Origin: JAAYYM01 sp964483155 | GTDB taxonomy: Bacteria > Bacillota > Clostridia > Lachnospirales > Lachnospiraceae | DNA: 14,567 bases | Reading direction: 5' to 3' | Assembly (NCBI GenBank): GCA_964483155.1 | Contig: CAZAAC010000053.1 | Span: forward strand, 1 to 14,567 | Shown here: positions 1 to 6,613 of the stretch, piece after piece | How the letters are laid out: each line of letters begins with the position of its first letter | Numbering within the stretch: the stretch's first letter is position 1 | Notes under the pieces: model-generated | Seen by the model: the letters and a program-made list of their open reading frames with translations, nothing else | Told to the model about the DNA's origin: nothing | The model's database searches: none | Made by a program: the position numbers and the translations under genes

Positions 1-142
1 TCAGACCTTCGTCCAGAAACCAATGATAAGAGTCCTTCTGTACTTCGATGAGATTCGGCATTTCTAATACTTCTTTTTGCTTCGAATAACTCATACGCAT
101 ACTCTTACCGATTGTAATCGGACGTATTCTGTTCTTTTCCAT
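1..142 (-). CDS. rpoB: RNA polymerase beta subunit, N-terminal fragment (cut by window edge)
   Basis: The first 47 codons of the RNA polymerase beta subunit, reading off the left edge of the window. The translation begins MEKNRIRPITIGKSMRMSYS and continues with PNLIEVQKDSYHWFLDEGL; the IGK / PNLIEVQ(K)DSY.WFL pattern is the standard start of bacterial RpoB in clostridia. The ATG is preceded by GGGGTGA at 151-157 (reverse strand), about 8 bases away. It lies downstream of rplL, the usual order, but behind an intergenic hairpin and its own promoter, so its expression can be set apart from that of rplJ-rplL. The rest of the gene, probably followed by rpoC, lies outside the window. Confidence 0.95.
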   Translation of the reverse strand, partial: MEKNRIRPITIGKSMRMSYSKQKEVLEMPNLIEVQKDSYHWFLDEGL

Positions 143-178
143 TGACGTTTCACCCCGTTCTTTATTGATAAATGCGCA

Positions 179-218
179 CATAACACCACAATAGTGCACT
201 ATCCATGATACCACAATA
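179..218 (-). repeat. Imperfect 15-bp direct repeat flanking the rpoB start-site palindrome
   Basis: On the minus strand TATTGTGGTATCATG (218-204) and TATTGTGGTGTTATG (193-179) match at 13 of 15 positions, 25 bases apart. The first copy contains the rpoB -10 hexamer, the second lies in the leader. They may be two protein-binding half sites or the trace of a small local duplication. Confidence 0.6.
191..202. promoter_or_regulatory. 12-bp perfect palindrome at the predicted rpoB transcription start
   Basis: ATAGTGCACTAT is a perfect dyad that begins 3 bases downstream of the rpoB -10 box and covers the predicted start site. It lies between two copies of a 15-base imperfect direct repeat. It could be an operator or a small 5' hairpin in the rpoB leader; no regulator can be named from the sequence. 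Confidence 0.45.
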
Positions 219-234
219 CTTACTTTCTAGTCAA
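205..234 (-). promoter_or_regulatory. Sigma-A-type promoter for rpoB
   Basis: On the minus strand a -35 box TTGACT (234-229) is followed after 18 bases by TATCAT (210-205), with TGG directly before the -10 (an extended -10 element). The predicted start is near 198, about 56 bases before the rpoB ATG. The upstream stretch is A-rich, as in an UP element. Box matches were read by eye. Confidence 0.75.
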
Positions 235-248
235 CAACTATTTTCCTT

Positions 249-272
249 TAATTTCTATTCTAATTTCTATTC
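249..272. repeat. Perfect tandem 12-bp repeat upstream of the rpoB promoter
   Basis: TAATTTCTATTC occurs twice in direct succession (249-260 and 261-272). On the transcribed strand it reads GAATAGAAATTA twice and begins 15 bases upstream of the rpoB -35 box. Its A-rich character fits an UP-element-like region; slippage duplication is the simplest origin. Confidence 0.85.
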
Positions 273-350
273 CTTAGTTCTATAATATGTTCTATTATTT
301 TTGCTAATTATTATAATCTTCTTTTCATATTAATAATTGTTAGAGCAACT

Positions 351-377
351 AAAACCTCGGGTGAATCTCACCCGAGG
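351..377 (-). terminator. Hairpin between rplL and rpoB (terminator or attenuator)
   Basis: A perfect 10-bp GC-rich stem (368-377 with 355-364, loop of 3) lies 35 bases after the rplL stop. On the minus strand it is followed by TTTTAGTT, a short and broken T tract, so termination is probably partial. This matches the known arrangement in which an attenuator between rplL and rpoB sets the ratio of ribosomal protein to RNA polymerase mRNA. Confidence 0.8.
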
Positions 378-412
378 TAATTATTATATTTTAAGTCCTA
401 TAATCATACTAC

Positions 413-781
413 TTATTTAAGTGTTACTTTAGCGCCTTCAGCTTCTAATTTAGCTTTTACATCTTCTGCTTCGTCCTTAGATACTGCTTCTTTTACCATC
501 TTAGGTGCTGCATCTACTAAATCTTTTGCTTCTTTAAGGCCTAGACCTGTTGCTTCACGAACCACTTTGATAACCTTAACTTTGTTAGGTCCGATTTCTG
601 TAAGCTCTACGTCAAATTCAGTTTTTTCTTCTACAGCTGTTGCTTCTGCTGCTGCAACTACAACGCCTGCTGCTGCTGATACACCAAATTCCTCTTCACA
701 TGCTTTTACTAAGTCATTTAATTCAAGTACTGATAATTCTTTAATTGCATCAATAATTTCTGTTGATGTTAATTTAGCCAT
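413..781 (-). CDS. rplL: Ribosomal protein L7/L12
   Basis: Acidic stalk protein of the 50S subunit, present as dimers on L10 and needed for recruiting translation GTPases. The 122-residue product has the family layout: an N-terminal helical dimerisation/L10-binding part (MAKLTSTEIIDAIKELSVLE), an Ala/Val/Glu-rich hinge at about 36-53, and the conserved C-terminal factor-binding domain with VKVIKVVREATGLGLKEAK and the end AEGAKVTLK. The ATG at 781 is chosen over one 5 codons upstream because GGAGG (794-790) stands 8 bases before it and would overlap the longer form. It follows rplJ after 52 bases and is followed by a hairpin before rpoB. Confidence 0.98.
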   Translation of the reverse strand: MAKLTSTEIIDAIKELSVLELNDLVKACEEEFGVSAAAGVVVAAAEATAVEEKTEFDVELTEIGPNKVKVIKVVREATGLGLKEAKDLVDAAPKMVKEAVSKDEAEDVKAKLEAEGAKVTLK

Positions 782-833
782 TTTATTTGCCTCCATTTTT
801 TTATTTGTTTTATAATTCCACGGTTACTGCTTC

Positions 834-1433
834 TTATGCTTCTGTCTCTGCTGCTGCTACTTCTTCTACTACTGCTTCCGCCTCTACTGCTACTTCTTTT
901 ACTTCTTCAACTGCGGATTTCTCTTCCGTTGATATTTCGCTTCCAGATACTCCACCTTTTTCAGCCAATTGCTTTATAACACGTGCAAAATTTGTAATAG
1001 GTGACTGTATACTGCCAAGCAATTTGGATAAAAGCTCTTCTCTTGAAGGTATTAAAGCAATACTTGCCATTCCTGCCGCATCATAGTATACGCCTTCTAC
1101 AATTCCGCCCTTCATTTCAAGTGCTGGTGCTGTCTTAGCAAACTTTGCAATAATTCTTGCTGGTGCAGTCACGTCATTTTTAGAAACTGCAATTGCACTT
1201 GGTCCTTCCAAATATGGATTGATTATTTCAAATTCAGTTCCCTTGAATGCCAAGTTCATCATAGTATTTTTGTAAACTTTGTATGTGATTCCTGCTTCAC
1301 GAAATTCTTTTCTCAGATTAGTATCTTGCTCAACAGTTAAACCACGATAATCAACAAGCACTATAGATTGTGCATCTTTAACCTGTGCAGCAATTTCTGC
1401 AACAACAGGCTGTTTCATTTCTACTTTAGCCAT
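834..1433 (-). CDS. rplJ: Ribosomal protein L10 with acidic C-terminal tail
   Basis: Base of the 50S stalk: binds 23S rRNA with its N-terminal domain and L7/L12 dimers with its C-terminal helix; also the likely autogenous repressor of this operon through the leader RNA upstream. The start MAKVEMKQPVVAEI is preceded by AAGGAGGA (1448-1441), 7 bases from the ATG. A longer frame runs upstream but passes through the leader terminator, so it is not used. Recognisable parts are VLVDYRGLTVEQDTNLRKE, YKVYKNTMMNLA and LEGPSAIAVSKND. At 199 residues it is longer than the usual 165-175; the excess is a tail from about residue 165 made almost only of Glu, Val and Ala (for example VEEVKEVAVEAEAVVEEV). Confidence 0.97.
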   Translation of the reverse strand: MAKVEMKQPVVAEIAAQVKDAQSIVLVDYRGLTVEQDTNLRKEFREAGITYKVYKNTMMNLAFKGTEFEIINPYLEGPSAIAVSKNDVTAPARIIAKFAKTAPALEMKGGIVEGVYYDAAGMASIALIPSREELLSKLLGSIQSPITNFARVIKQLAEKGGVSGSEISTEEKSAVEEVKEVAVEAEAVVEEVAAAETEA

Positions 1434-1512
1434 TCTTTTTTCCTCCTTATTAGATTTTTTACCTGTACCAGCCTTAGCCGGTGCTTTGCCTTCTATGAAT
1501 AGGAGTTTAATC

Positions 1513-1545
1513 AAAAAACCCTCCTCCGAATATCGGAAAAGGGTT
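1513..1545 (-). terminator. Intrinsic terminator (attenuator) within the L10 leader
   Basis: On the minus strand AACCCTTTTCCGA (1545-1533), loop TAT, and TCGGAGGAGGGTT (1529-1517) form a continuous 13-bp stem with two G-U pairs, running into a six-T tract. It lies about 80 bases before the rplJ start, so full expression needs read-through or antitermination. Confidence 0.92.
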
Positions 1546-1680
1546 ACAATGTCAATACATGATTGCTCTAACTCTTCTTCCTCGGTAGGCGGCATATTGC
1601 TCTCTTACACGCAACCGTGTGCTCAAACTAAATCTACACACTGTTTTTGTACCTACTGTCTTCGGCATGGTCATTAACGA
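1513..1680 (-). ncRNA. L10 leader RNA (ribosomal protein autoregulatory leader)
   Basis: The untranslated leader of rplJ-rplL. On the minus strand it carries the hallmark CCGAAGACAGTAGGT (about 1665-1651) and the partner GCCTACCGAGG (about 1591-1581); GTAGG and CCTAC pair to close the L10-binding stem, with an internal hairpin ACACG-GTTG-CGTGT between. The leader ends in a strong intrinsic terminator. Established knowledge: in Firmicutes excess L10(L12)4 binds this type of leader and favours termination. The 5' limit is inferred from the promoter. Confidence 0.88.
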
Positions 1681-1688
1681 CCTCTGTA

Positions 1689-1718
1689 AGAATAACACAG
1701 AGTAGTTTCTACTGTCAA
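1689..1718 (-). promoter_or_regulatory. Sigma-A-type promoter for rplJ-rplL
   Basis: A perfect -35 TTGACA (1718-1713), an 18-base spacer and -10 TATTCT (1694-1689) on the minus strand. The predicted start near 1682 is just upstream of the L10 leader, which supports the call. It lies after the end of the capA-like gene, so rplJ-rplL is a separate unit from rplK-rplA. Confidence 0.8.
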
Positions 1719-1756
1719 GAATAATTATCATATAGTATTAAAAAACAGTATTGTAA

Positions 1757-3061
1757 TTATTCTTGTAATTCATTTGTCATACTTACATATCCCTCTGCAT
1801 TAAAAGAAACATTGAACGAGATACTCTGCATATAATTTATAATACGCTGTGCATTCACTTCATCTGCCATGTACGTCATGCAATTTTCCTGTATGCATGG
1901 AATAAACTGAAAGGTTTTAATCGTATTATCTTTATCTATTAACAACTTCACCAAACAGGTGTCCACGGTTTTACTATTAAACCAAAAATTTCCCAGACTG
2001 TATATAACGGGTACTTCTTTTATATACTCAATGCCCTGCAGACAATGAGGGTGATCTCCAATGATTAAGTCTGCACCCGCTTCTATATACTCTGTCGCCA
2101 GCTCCCGCTGACTAGCTTCCACAACATCCGTATTTTCGCTTCCCCAATGTACATATACTACAACAAAATCACTGTTCTTGTCTGCTTCTTTGATTGCCGT
2201 TAAAAACACCGTTGGGTCAAGCGTCCGAATCACTCCTGCTGAAGTTGCGGTTGCTTCTCTGGTATCTGGATTCGGAAGTCTCTCTATCTGCGTCGCTGCA
2301 ACATATGAAATGGTCTGTCCGCTTACAGTAAAATATGCCGGTTTCATTGCCTCTTCCATATTTTTACCAGCCCCAACGAACGGCACTTTTGCATCATTAA
2401 GAATTTCAAACGTATCCAGCAAAGCTTCTTCTCCGTAATCATATGCATGATTATTAGCCAGGGATACAATATCCACCCCCATATCATGTAAAATGTCTAC
2501 ATTCTCAGGCTTTGATCGAAATGTATACTTCTTTTCAGGCGTCGGCGTGCCACGGCTGCTATATGGGAATTCGTTATTAACCATGAAAATATCACTATTT
2601 TTCATTTCTTCCATGAGTTCTGCAGAAATACTGTCAAAAATTCCTTTTTCGCGAGAGCGATAAGCTATCATATTAGAAAAATCATCATGGAAACAAATAT
2701 CTCCACCAAATGCCAGCATAATACCATCTGTACCAGCCGTCGCTATCGTATATTTTTTATTGATATCATCATATGTTGTCTCCTGCTCTTTCATTGTTTC
2801 TTCATCTGGCAGATTGGCTTGCTCCAAGTCTTTCTCGCCATCCTTATAATCAGGTGTTTCATATACAATAACTGGTAGGGCATCTGTTACTGCCTCCTCT
2901 GTTACTGTCTCCTCTGACTTAGTATTCTTATCGTCTGACTGATTTGATATTCTCATCACTTCTTCAAACTTCTCAATCAAACCATCTGCAGAGCAGCCGG
3001 TCAGAAAGAAAAGACATAATACTGTACATAGGCATATGTTAATTACTATTTTCCTAGTCAT
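1757..3061 (-). CDS. CapA/PgsA-family metallophosphatase-like lipoprotein
   Basis: A 434-residue protein of the CapA / poly-gamma-glutamate synthesis (PGA_cap, calcineurin-like metallophosphatase) superfamily. From the chosen ATG it has a basic-hydrophobic signal peptide with lipobox LTGC at residues 20-23, an acidic linker (about 40-105), and the domain from about 113: FGGDICFH (metal-binding GD), VNNEFP, SLANNHAYDYG (NNH), VYVHWGSEN (HWG) and IIGDHPHCLQGIE plus YSLGNFWF. The cell-surface location follows from the lipobox. The ATG at 3061 is preferred over one 21 codons upstream because it starts the signal peptide and follows GGAGTG (3076-3071). No capB/capC is nearby, so a role in gamma-glutamate polymer synthesis is not implied; surface polymer hydrolysis or transfer is equally possible. 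No clear terminator follows it. Confidence 0.9.
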   Translation of the reverse strand: MTRKIVINICLCTVLCLFFLTGCSADGLIEKFEEVMRISNQSDDKNTKSEETVTEEAVTDALPVIVYETPDYKDGEKDLEQANLPDEETMKEQETTYDDINKKYTIATAGTDGIMLAFGGDICFHDDFSNMIAYRSREKGIFDSISAELMEEMKNSDIFMVNNEFPYSSRGTPTPEKKYTFRSKPENVDILHDMGVDIVSLANNHAYDYGEEALLDTFEILNDAKVPFVGAGKNMEEAMKPAYFTVSGQTISYVAATQIERLPNPDTREATATSAGVIRTLDPTVFLTAIKEADKNSDFVVVYVHWGSENTDVVEASQRELATEYIEAGADLIIGDHPHCLQGIEYIKEVPVIYSLGNFWFNSKTVDTCLVKLLIDKDNTIKTFQFIPCIQENCMTYMADEVNAQRIINYMQSISFNVSFNAEGYVSMTNELQE

Positions 3062-3112
3062 GACTATCTTCACTCCAAAATTTCTTTCTCCATAATTTAG
3101 TAATGTGTCATC

Positions 3113-3141
3113 AGTATAACACACTGTGATATTTTGGTAAA
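3113..3141 (-). promoter_or_regulatory. Sigma-A-type promoter for the capA-like gene
   Basis: TTTACC (3141-3136), 17-base spacer, TATACT (3118-3113) on the minus strand. The predicted start is near 3106, about 45 bases before the ATG. It lies just after the rplA terminator, making the capA-like gene its own transcription unit. Confidence 0.7.
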
Positions 3142-3154
3142 TGCAGAGTTCATT

Positions 3155-3188
3155 AAAAAAAATGCCGAATGAGAATACTCATTCGGCA
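3155..3188 (-). terminator. Intrinsic terminator after rplA
   Basis: A perfect 11-bp stem TGCCGAATGAG / CTCATTCGGCA (3188-3178 with 3173-3163) with a 4-base loop, followed on the minus strand by eight T residues (3162-3155). It closes the rpmG-secE-nusG-rplK-rplA unit 43 bases after the rplA stop. Confidence 0.95.
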
Positions 3189-3231
3189 CTTATGATAGTT
3201 TTCATTATCTATCTACATTGCAAATTTTTGA

Positions 3232-3921
3232 TTAATATTTTGCAGTTGAAACTTTTACGCCAGGTCCCATTGTGGACGCGAGTGTAACGCTCTTTAAATA
3301 TTGACCCTTTAATACACTTGGTTTTGCTTTTACAATAGCCTCCATTAATGTATTAAAATTTTCAACAAGCTTTTCTTCTGTAAAAGAAGCTTTTCCAACT
3401 GGTACATGAATAATATTTGTTTTATCCAATCTATATTCAATCTTACCTGCTTTAATATCATTTATTGCTTTTGTAACATCCATGGTAACTGTTCCAGCCT
3501 TTGGATTAGGCATTAATCCTTTAGGTCCGAGAACTTTACCGAGACGACCAACAACACCCATCATATCTGGAGTGGCAACAACAACATCAAAGTCTAACCA
3601 TCCTTCATTTTGTATCTTCGGAATAAGTTCCTCTCCTCCAACATGATCTGCGCCTGCTGCTTCTGCTTCTGTCACTTTATCGCCCTTTGCAAATACGAGA
3701 ACTCTTGTTACGCGACCTGTTCCGTTTGGCAATACTACAGCACCACGAATCTGCTGTTCTGCATGACGTCCATCGCAGCCCGTTCTAATATGTGCTTCAA
3801 TTGTTTCATCAAATTTTGCTGCTGCTGTTTTTCTTACCAATGCAATCGCATCTGCCGGTTCGTATTGAATTGACCGATTAACTAGCTTTGCGGCTTCATT
3901 ATACTTTTTTCCATGTTTCAT
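3232..3921 (-). CDS. rplA: Ribosomal protein L1
   Basis: L1 of the 50S subunit, forms the mobile stalk at the E site and is the classical translational repressor of its own operon. At 229 residues it is full length. Typical features: MKHGKKYNEA at the start, ETIEAHIRTGCDGRHAEQQI, GAVVLPNGTG, GRLGKVLGPKGLMPNPKAGTV and the ending STMGPGVKVSTAKY. The start follows AGGGGGTG (3936-3929), which overlaps the rplK stop codon (3937-3935), so translation of rplK and rplA is probably coupled; the gap between the genes is 13 bases. A terminator follows. Confidence 0.98.
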   Translation of the reverse strand: MKHGKKYNEAAKLVNRSIQYEPADAIALVRKTAAAKFDETIEAHIRTGCDGRHAEQQIRGAVVLPNGTGRVTRVLVFAKGDKVTEAEAAGADHVGGEELIPKIQNEGWLDFDVVVATPDMMGVVGRLGKVLGPKGLMPNPKAGTVTMDVTKAINDIKAGKIEYRLDKTNIIHVPVGKASFTEEKLVENFNTLMEAIVKAKPSVLKGQYLKSVTLASTMGPGVKVSTAKY

Positions 3922-3934
3922 CTTCAGCCACCCC

Positions 3935-4360
3935 CTAGTCTTCTACGACAACGCCCATACTGCGTGCCGTTCCTGCGATTATGCTCATTGCTGCTTCCAA
4001 GCTTGCTGCATTCAAATCTGGCATCTTCATCTCTGCAATTTCTTTTAACTTGTCCTTAGAGAGAGTTGCTACCTTTGTCTTGTTCGGCACAGCCGAACCT
4101 GATTTGATATTGCATGCCTTTTTGATCAATACTGCTGCAGGGGGAGTTTTTGTAATAAAGCTAAAACTTCTGTCTGCATATACTGTAATTACGACAGGGA
4201 TAATGGTTTCGCCCTTGTCTGCTGTTCTTGCATTAAATTGCTTCGTAAAATCTACAATATTTACGCCATGCTGTCCCAAAGCCGGTCCAACAGGTGGAGC
4301 CGGTGTAGCTTTGCCAGCGGGAATCTGCAATTTAATATATCCTGTTACTTTTTTTGCCAT
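3935..4360 (-). CDS. rplK: Ribosomal protein L11
   Basis: L11 of the GTPase-associated centre of the 50S subunit. The 141-residue product has the family's usual length and motifs: MAKKVTGYIKLQIPAGKATP, PPVGPALGQHGVNIVDF.KQFN, TKTPPAAVLIKKA and the C-terminal SIIAGTARSMGVVVED. The ATG at 4360 is selected over one 21 codons upstream because AGGAGG (4373-4368) lies 7 bases before it and the longer form would run through the structured leader. It is separated from nusG by 111 bases that hold a candidate L1-binding leader. Confidence 0.98.
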   Translation of the reverse strand: MAKKVTGYIKLQIPAGKATPAPPVGPALGQHGVNIVDFTKQFNARTADKGETIIPVVITVYADRSFSFITKTPPAAVLIKKACNIKSGSAVPNKTKVATLSKDKLKEIAEMKMPDLNAASLEAAMSIIAGTARSMGVVVED

Positions 4361-4380
4361 TATGGCACCTCCTAAAGTAA

Positions 4381-4413
4381 TGTGGTAGTGGCGGGAACTA
4401 TTTCCCTCCCACA
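4381..4413 (-). promoter_or_regulatory. Candidate L1-binding autoregulatory leader of rplK-rplA
   Basis: On the minus strand TGTGG (4413-4409) pairs with CCACA (4385-4381); inside, GGGAA (4406-4402) pairs with TTCCC (4397-4393) over an ATAG loop, leaving an asymmetric internal loop of 2 and 7 bases. The element ends 8 bases before the rplK ribosome binding site. Ribosomal protein L1 represses rplK-rplA by binding an mRNA mimic of its 23S rRNA site, two short helices joined by an asymmetric loop. The form fits; the assignment is inference. Confidence 0.65.
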
Positions 4414-4471
4414 GTTCGAACATAACCTATATAAAAGGAATGAATCCTCGAACTTTAAATTAAACTTTTCA

Positions 4472-4990
4472 CTAATTCATACGATTAATCTCTTCAAAAC
4501 TAATTTCAACTGGCGTTTCTCTTCCAAAAAGCTCAACATTAATCGTTGCAACCTGCTTGCCCATATCCATTCTCTGCACAACGCCAATTGTATCTTTCCA
4601 AATACCAGCAATAACAGAAACGGTATCACCTTCTTTGAAATTGATGTATACTTTTTCAGTCTTGATTCCCAATGGTTTCATTTCTCCATCAGTAAGCGGT
4701 ACTGGTTTGCTTCCTGGTCCGACGAACCCAGTGACACCTCTTGTGTTTCTTACTACATACCATGTATCATCATTCATTACCATATTAATAAGAACATATC
4801 CTGGAAACATTTTTTTCTGAACCGATTTTCTGGCGCCATTTTTCATTTCCACAACATCCTGCATCGGAACTCTTACTTCTAAGATTTCCTCCTCTAAATG
4901 TCTATTTTCAATGGTTTTTTCTATATTGGCTTTTACTTTATTCTCATAGCCCGAATAGGTATGGACAACATACCAGTTTGTTTCTGCCAT
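4472..4990 (-). CDS. nusG: Transcription termination/antitermination factor NusG
   Basis: NusG binds the RNA polymerase clamp and affects pausing, Rho-dependent termination and coupling to the ribosome. The 172-residue product has the NGN domain (MAETNWYVVHTYSGYENKV, with MFPGYVLI and VRNTRGVTGFVG) and a C-terminal KOW domain from about residue 120 (NFKEGDTVSVIAGIWKDTIG ... FGRETPVEISFEEI). The ATG at 4990 follows GAGGAT (5002-4997) by 6 bases; the longer frame begins inside secE. It lies 22 bases after secE, in the conserved secE-nusG pair. Confidence 0.97.
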   Translation of the reverse strand: MAETNWYVVHTYSGYENKVKANIEKTIENRHLEEEILEVRVPMQDVVEMKNGARKSVQKKMFPGYVLINMVMNDDTWYVVRNTRGVTGFVGPGSKPVPLTDGEMKPLGIKTEKVYINFKEGDTVSVIAGIWKDTIGVVQRMDMGKQVATINVELFGRETPVEISFEEINRMN

Positions 4991-5012
4991 ATAATCATCC
5001 TCACTTCTTTTT

Positions 5013-5219
5013 TTACAGAGCGATAATAAAATCAATACCGTACTGTAAGATGGTATCAATGATTGTAATAATCAAACCAAGCACAATAGAAATGGACATA
5101 ACTGCAATCGTCTGCTTTGTAATAGTTTTCCTGTCTGCCCACATGACTTTTTTAAATTCGGACTTTAAGCCTTTGAACCAGCTCTTCTTAGGAGCTTTTT
5201 TAGCAATTGCATCGCTCAT
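5013..5219 (-). CDS. secE: Preprotein translocase subunit SecE
   Basis: Small membrane subunit of the SecYEG channel. The 68-residue product has the short Gram-positive form: a basic, Lys-rich cytoplasmic part, the amphipathic SecE signature WFKGLKSEFKKVMWADRKTI, and a single hydrophobic membrane segment (about 38-65). The ATG at 5219 is preferred over one two codons earlier since GAGAGG (5233-5228) is 8 bases from it and only 2 from the other. It lies between rpmG and nusG. Confidence 0.96.
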   Translation of the reverse strand: MSDAIAKKAPKKSWFKGLKSEFKKVMWADRKTITKQTIAVMSISIVLGLIITIIDTILQYGIDFIIAL

Positions 5220-5244
5220 AATCATTACCTCTCAATTATACAAA

Positions 5245-5394
5245 TTATTTCGTTTCTTTGTGCATTGTGTGTGTCTTGCAGAATCTGCAATATTTCTTTG
5301 TTTCCATTCTATCAGGATGAGCCTTCTTATCCTTTGTTGTATCATAATTACGATTTTTGCACTCTGTACATGCAAGTGTGATTCTTGTACGCAT
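5245..5394 (-). CDS. rpmG: Ribosomal protein L33 (zinc-ribbon form)
   Basis: A 49-residue L33 of the 50S subunit: MRTRITLACTECKNRNYDTT, KKYCRFCKTHTMHKETK. Two CXXC pairs (CTEC and CRFC) mark the zinc-binding (C+) form. GGAGGTG (5407-5401) is correctly placed before the ATG at 5394; a longer frame 11 codons upstream would include this site. It is the first gene of the secE-nusG-rplK-rplA unit, 25 bases before secE. Confidence 0.97.
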   Translation of the reverse strand: MRTRITLACTECKNRNYDTTKDKKAHPDRMETKKYCRFCKTHTMHKETK

Positions 5395-5459
5395 AATATC
5401 CACCTCCGCGCGCGTGATTTTAAGCAAAAAAAAGAGACCTAATCCTCTCTCGTTTAGTA

Positions 5460-5488
5460 ACTATATCATATAAAAACAACAACGTCAA
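5460..5488 (-). promoter_or_regulatory. Sigma-A-type promoter of the rpmG-secE-nusG-rplK-rplA unit
   Basis: TTGACG (5488-5483), 17-base spacer, TATAGT (5465-5460) on the minus strand. The predicted start is near 5453. The leader begins with GAGAGAGGATTAGGTCTC followed by eight T residues, a weak 4-5 bp hairpin plus T tract right at the mRNA 5' end. Confidence 0.85.
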
Positions 5489-5591
5489 TTCATTTTTAGT
5501 GTTTTATCAATAATTTTTATACCAATCTTGTGCTGATGGTTTTTCAATAAATATTCCTATTCGTCTGGCTTTCTTTACTTTTTATGTCATC

Positions 5592-5620
5592 TTGCTAACA
5601 GATTATAAAAATGATAGTAT
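5592..5620 (+). promoter_or_regulatory. Possible promoter of the corA-like gene
   Basis: TTGCTA (5592-5597), 17-base spacer, TAGTAT (5615-5620), each four of six matches to consensus. It would start transcription about 50 bases before the ATG. The 250-base region 5428-5677 holds this and the divergent rpmG promoter; I see no Mg2+ riboswitch there. Confidence 0.45.
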
Positions 5621-5677
5621 GTTTCTATTAATACAATAAAATAAAGATAAAATCAATATATAAATGGAGGGCGTATC

Positions 5678-6613
5678 ATGTTTTATGTTTTGGATAAAAA
5701 AGAAATCAGGCAGGCAGATTTAACAGAAATCACAGGAAATGTAACTGGTGTTGCCTATCTTACTTTGGCGGAACTAAAGGAACAGCATGATAACCTGGGT
5801 ATTAGCCCCACAATTGTTGCCGATTGTGTTGCGGATCAAACGCATTTTCGCACAGGAATAGATATTTATGATGACTGCAGTTATGGCATTATAAATATTA
5901 TTAATGTCATGGACTTGAGTGATTTAAAAGATAGAATAGCTTTTATAATTAAAAAAAATCAGTTTTATATGATTAAATTGATTGATTTTGACGATAGCAC
6001 CAAGGATATGTTTGAGAGTGCCGTAGGAAAGTTTCGCCAAAATGCAACCTTGGAAAAGGTGATTTATGGAATTTTAGAACGTCTTTTGGCAAATGGAAAC
6101 AAGTCTCTGGAATTTACAGAACAAAAGATTATGGAGATGGAACAAAGACTAATTGATGGGCATATAAAGCAAGATTTAAATAAGGATATTTTCAAATTAA
6201 GAAATGACGTTTCTATTCAAAAAAATTATTATGAGCAACTATTTAATATTGGTACTGATTTACAGGAAAATGAGAATAATCTTTTTGGCGAAGAGGACTT
6301 GCGCTATTTTAAAATATTTGCGGATAAAGCGGCGCGGTTAAGTGATAATACAAAACTCTTATTAGACAATTTAATTCATCTACGTGAGACTTTGGATGCC
6401 ACTCTGAATTATGGCTTGAATAATAAAATGCAGATTTTTACGGTTGTAACTACCATTTTTTCTCCTCTTACACTGATTGTAGGATGGTACGGAATGAACT
6501 TCAAATATATGCCTGAAATCAACTGGAAATATGGATATTTTGCCGTAATGTTACTATGCTTTTTTGTTGTAATGATATGCTTGCTTATATTTAAAAAGAA
6601 AAAATTGTTTTAA
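5678..6613 (+). CDS. CorA-family divalent metal ion transporter
   Basis: A 311-residue CorA-type (2-TM-GxN) channel, normally a homopentamer that lets Mg2+ or related divalent cations into the cell. It has a long soluble N-terminal part with a coiled-coil/helical stretch (about 120-245), then two C-terminal membrane segments (about 252-270 and 286-305). The signature GMN is at residues 272-274 in the loop after TM1 (WYGMNFKYMPEINW), and a basic KKKK tail ends the protein. The start follows GGAGGG (5666-5671) by 6 bases. Substrate (Mg2+, Co2+, Zn2+ efflux) cannot be told from sequence. It is transcribed away from the rpmG unit, and has no obvious link with the flagellar genes. Confidence 0.92.
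   Translation: MFYVLDKKEIRQADLTEITGNVTGVAYLTLAELKEQHDNLGISPTIVADCVADQTHFRTGIDIYDDCSYGIINIINVMDLSDLKDRIAFIIKKNQFYMIKLIDFDDSTKDMFESAVGKFRQNATLEKVIYGILERLLANGNKSLEFTEQKIMEMEQRLIDGHIKQDLNKDIFKLRNDVSIQKNYYEQLFNIGTDLQENENNLFGEEDLRYFKIFADKAARLSDNTKLLLDNLIHLRETLDATLNYGLNNKMQIFTVVTTIFSPLTLIVGWYGMNFKYMPEINWKYGYFAVMLLCFFVVMICLLIFKKKKLF

Noticed and set aside
834..1595. A 253-residue reading of rplJ with a long N-terminal extension
   Set aside because: The extension runs through the L10 leader and its terminator; the true ATG at 1433 has an AAGGAGGA site in front and matches the family start.
5425..5451. Terminator-like hairpin with eight T residues in the rpmG leader
   Set aside because: The stem is only 4-5 bp and begins at the predicted start site, too near the promoter to work as a normal intrinsic terminator.
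5521..5677. Mg2+ (M-box) riboswitch ahead of the corA-like gene
   Set aside because: The region is short and AT-rich, and shows no conserved structured core or terminator.
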